From positions 84,410 through 148,409 of the forward strand of contig DWVJ01000031.1 of the NCBI GenBank assembly GCA_019120315.1: DNA of 64,000 nt, written 5' to 3'. The notes beneath the pieces were generated by a model. The model saw nothing but the letters and a program-made list of their open reading frames with translations. It made no database searches and was not told where the DNA came from. Made by a program: the position numbers and the translations under genes. The stretch comes from Candidatus Ruminococcus avistercoris (GTDB taxonomy: Bacteria; Bacillota; Clostridia; Lachnospirales; Lachnospiraceae). This document shows, piece by piece, positions 62,001-64,000 of the stretch (the stretch's first letter is position 1; each line of letters begins with the position of its first letter).

Positions 62001-62307
62001 AAAGTTCTGAACATAAATTAAGACCTGACTGTCCTCCCAGATTTGGCAGCAGAGCATCCGGTCTTTCTTTCTTGATAATCTGCTCAAGTCTTTCCACATT
62101 GAGCGGTTCGATATAAGTAACGTCAGCTGTCTCCGGATCCGTCATAATCGTAGCCGGATTGGAGTTGACCAATACGATTTCATAACCGAGTTTTTTCAGA
62201 GCCTTGCAGGCCTGTGTACCTGAATAGTCGAATTCACACGCCTGTCCGATGATAATCGGACCGGAACCGATGATCAGTACTTTATGGATATCTTTTCTTT
62301 GGGACAT
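59083..62307 (-). CDS. carB: Carbamoyl-phosphate synthase large subunit
   Basis: KVLIIGSGPIIIGQACEFDYSGTQACKAL; duplicated ATP-grasp; MGS-like C-terminus. Start at 62307 after GGAGGAATTGTG. Confidence 0.98.
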   Translation of the reverse strand: MSQRKDIHKVLIIGSGPIIIGQACEFDYSGTQACKALKKLGYEIVLVNSNPATIMTDPETADVTYIEPLNVERLEQIIKKERPDALLPNLGGQSGLNLCSELSKAGILDKYGVQVIGVQVDAIERGEDRIEFKKAMGKLGIEMARSEVAYSVEEALKIADELGYPVVLRPAYTMGGAGGGLVYNVEELKTVCARGLQASLVGQVLVEESILGWEELELEVVRDSKNNMITVCFIENIDPLGVHTGDSFCSAPMLTISEDVQKRLQEKSYKIVESIEVIGGTNVQWAHDPKTDRDIIIEINPRTSRSSALASKATGFPIALVSAMLATGMTLDEIPCGKYGTLDKYVPDGDYVVIKFARWAFEKFKGVQDKLGTQMRAVGEVMSIGKNFKEAFQKAIRSLETGRYGLGHAKNFDQKSKEDLLKMLMTPSSERYFAMYEALRKGASVDEIHEITKVKHYFIEQMKELVEEEETLAKSKGRLPEDQMLIQAKKDGFSDKYLSQILDITEDEVREKRISLGVEEAWEGVHVSGTKDNAYYYSTYNSEDKNPVSTDKPKIMILGGGPNRIGQGIEFDYCCVHASLALKKLGFETIIVNCNPETVSTDYDTSDKLYFEPLTLEDVLSIYKKEKPVGVIAQFGGQTPLNLAADLEKNGVKILGTSPSVIDLAEDRDQFRAMMDKLGIPMPESGMAVNVEEALKIAEEIGYPVMVRPSYVLGGRGMEVVYDPESMTEYMKAAVGVTPDRPILIDRFLSHATECEADAISDGTHAFVPAVMEHIELAGVHSGDSACIIPSKHIPEENLETIKEYTRKIAEEMHVKGLMNMQYAIENGKVYVLEANPRASRTVPLVSKVCNIRMVPLAIDIVTSELTGRPSPVPQLKEQHIPYYGVKEAVFPFNMFQEVDPVLGPEMRSTGEVLGLSAHYGEAFYKAQEATQTRLPLEGRVLISVNDKDKPEVVDLARDFAEEGFKIIASRNTCKLLQEAGIEAQMINKLQEGRPNMLDLITNGEVDLIINTPIGRERQWDDSYLRKTAIKKKVPYMTTIAAAKATISGIKAMKRYGGSEVRSLQELHSLIKDK

Positions 62308-62419
62308 CACAATTCCTCCGTTCATACTTATTTCTACCTTTATCACAGAACATTATACATGAAAACCGTTGTGCATTCAATGATGATTTCAAAAAATGCG
62401 GGACGAACATTCCGCAGAA

Positions 62420-62698
62420 TTATTCGTCCCATCCTTCTGTAAACCTTATATTGACGGCAATGTTTCTCACCACATCGCCCTCCATCAGTTCCATATCTTC
62501 CGGATCGGAAACGGCAGGCAGCACGCCTTCGTCCTCCATCAGTTCCACATACAGCCAGTCATAAGCCGCCTCGTTGGCTTTATCCACCGCTTCCTCCAGC
62601 GTATCGCCGCTGGCCTGGCAGCATTCCAGATCTGGAAAAAACGCGTCGTAAGTTCCCATATCATTTTTCCGGATCACCGCCGGATAAATAAATTTCAT
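62420..62698 (-). CDS. HicB-like antitoxin family protein
   Basis: MKFIYPAVIRKNDMGTYDAFFPDLECCQASGDTLEEAVDKANEAAYDWL; GGAGG RBS inside the upstream gene end. Confidence 0.85.
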   Translation of the reverse strand: MKFIYPAVIRKNDMGTYDAFFPDLECCQASGDTLEEAVDKANEAAYDWLYVELMEDEGVLPAVSDPEDMELMEGDVVRNIAVNIRFTEGWDE

Positions 62699-63773
62699 AT
62701 TCTCAGTTCCTCCACTTTGCAATGATGTTTTTTTTCGGATTTGTCATATCCGATCATCTCGACAAGCTGATCCATCAGTTCTTTGTTTGGAATGGACACC
62801 ATGCCATTTTCGCAGCTTAAAAAGCCATAAACAACCATGGCCGATAAAATCTCTTCCTTGGTTCTTAGTTCCTGTGACGTGGCTGCATATTCCCGGACTC
62901 TGGCCGGAACACTGCTTCCTGATATCATGACCGCAATATCATCCCGGACTGCATCCACATTATTGCGAATATAATAGAACATCTCATCATACGGACCAGA
63001 ACTAGTCCAGTAATTCCCCAGATTATTATTAGAAAGGGACATCACAACCGATCTTGACTTCTCTTTCAGTAAATCCAAAATATTCCGAAAACCGCTCTTC
63101 CGATGCCAGTGTAAATTCACTGAACATATTCAATTCTGAACCACTGGAATATTTTGCAATTGGCAGAATGCCGGTCATATAAGCGAGAAGTACGTATGGT
63201 CTGTCTTTCAGCAGGTTGCGCAGAAAAGAAAGGTACTTCCTTTTCTCGTCATCTGAAATAAAATCCTGATGGAAAATATAGTCCCATTCATCCAACACGA
63301 AAATAAACCGTGCAGAATCGTCTGTGGAATACAGTTCCATAAGAAAATCCGCCGCATTTTCTTCCGGATCAAATACTGCATGGGGATATTTTTTTCATCA
63401 GATCTTTCACCAGTCTTTTTTCTATCCTTCCAATATACTGCTTGTAGGAAGTATAGCCTCTCCCCAATTCATTAAAAGAAATATGAATAACGGAAAACTG
63501 ATTACAGTATCTGTCAAACTCCTTATCCTCTGCAATCTGTAACGACCGGAAAATATCCCGAGAATCAAATGCATTCGAAAAAAAAGCAGCAATCATATTC
63601 GCCATTACCGTTTTCCCAAATCGTCTCGGTCTTGTAATACAGATATGATTATTTCCTGTTCTCACCAATGGAAATAATTCCGTCAAAATCCTGGTCTTAT
63701 CTACAAAATATGGTTTTTCTGTTTCACTTTTATACAAAGTGTACGCTGTCTTACTGTCCAGATAAACACCCAT
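62695..63773 (-). pseudogene. Decayed PF09820-like AAA-ATPase gene (two frame disruptions; lacks nuclease-like C-terminus)
   Basis: YFVDKTRILTELFPLVRTGNNHICITRPRRFGKTVMANMIAAFFS; second frame FIFVLDEWDYIFHQDF...LLAYMTGILPIAKYSSGSELNMFSEF...YFGFTEREVK; third frame SVVMSLSNNNLGNYWTSSGPYDEMFYYI. Confidence 0.85.
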
Positions 63774-63899
63774 ACGCTGCTCTTCACCTTTCAGAGATCT
63801 TTCTTTCCTGCCGCTATTTTATCATGTATGCAAACCGGAAGCAAGGAGCCCTTTGCACATGCGAATAATATTTTTTACTAACTTCCAATAGAAAAGATC

Positions 63900-63998
63900 T
63901 CACCCCAGTTTGGTAAGTTCTCCCTGAAAAGTCGCCTGGTATAACCCGCTTCGGGACAGATATTTCATGGATTCATATGTTAAAGAACCACCCCACCA
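63900..63998 (-). CDS. C-terminal end of an unidentified protein running off the window
   Basis: Open frame ...WWGGSLTYESMKYLSRSGLYQATFQGELTKLG* reading from the window end; family not recognised. Confidence 0.3.
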   Translation of the reverse strand, partial: WWGGSLTYESMKYLSRSGLYQATFQGELTKLG

Positions 63999-64000
63999 GC

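Noticed and set aside
63355-63385. Programmed -1 frameshift at the A7 run in the AAA gene
   Set aside because: Restoring the frame requires loss of one A (equivalent to +1 reading), not a -1 slip; a second independent disruption downstream favours a pseudogene.

Overview
The window is a gene-dense stretch of a Firmicutes chromosome, most likely from a Lachnospiraceae-like Clostridia genome judging by gene order and protein style. It is mostly core housekeeping content: TIGR03960/TIGR03936-rng-degV-L21/Prp/L27-obgE-yhbY-nadD-yqeK-rsfS; lexA and an SOS-type LysM gene; a two-component system; aroB/lspA/rluD/ylmH/sepF/yggS; radC-mreBCD-PBP2-minDE-rodA; miaB-mutS-mutL-miaA; proB; ybeY-phoH-yqfD-yqfC; and carB. 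The less ordinary material lies at the edges and in a few accessory pockets. (1) An AAA-like ATPase/PD-(D/E)XK gene (1429-2706) is bracketed by an exact 32-bp direct repeat, and each copy is itself a near-consensus sigma-A promoter. (2) A YneA-like LysM gene (14954-15292) is preceded by four LexA-box-like sites, one inside the spacer of a perfect TTGACA-17-TATAAT promoter, followed by a strongly folded leader. It is separated from lexA by an AraC/dehydrogenase cassette. (3) A sugar ABC locus has lost its middle (binding protein plus only the permease C-terminus). (4) An AbrB/PIN toxin-antitoxin pair has an internally deleted toxin. (5) A decayed PF09820-like AAA gene overlaps a HicB-like gene by ATGA next to carB. 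(6) The mre/min operon has minDE without minC. No CRISPR array, rRNA, tRNA, prophage or transposase was seen. All family calls are by eye from motifs and gene context; no searches were run.
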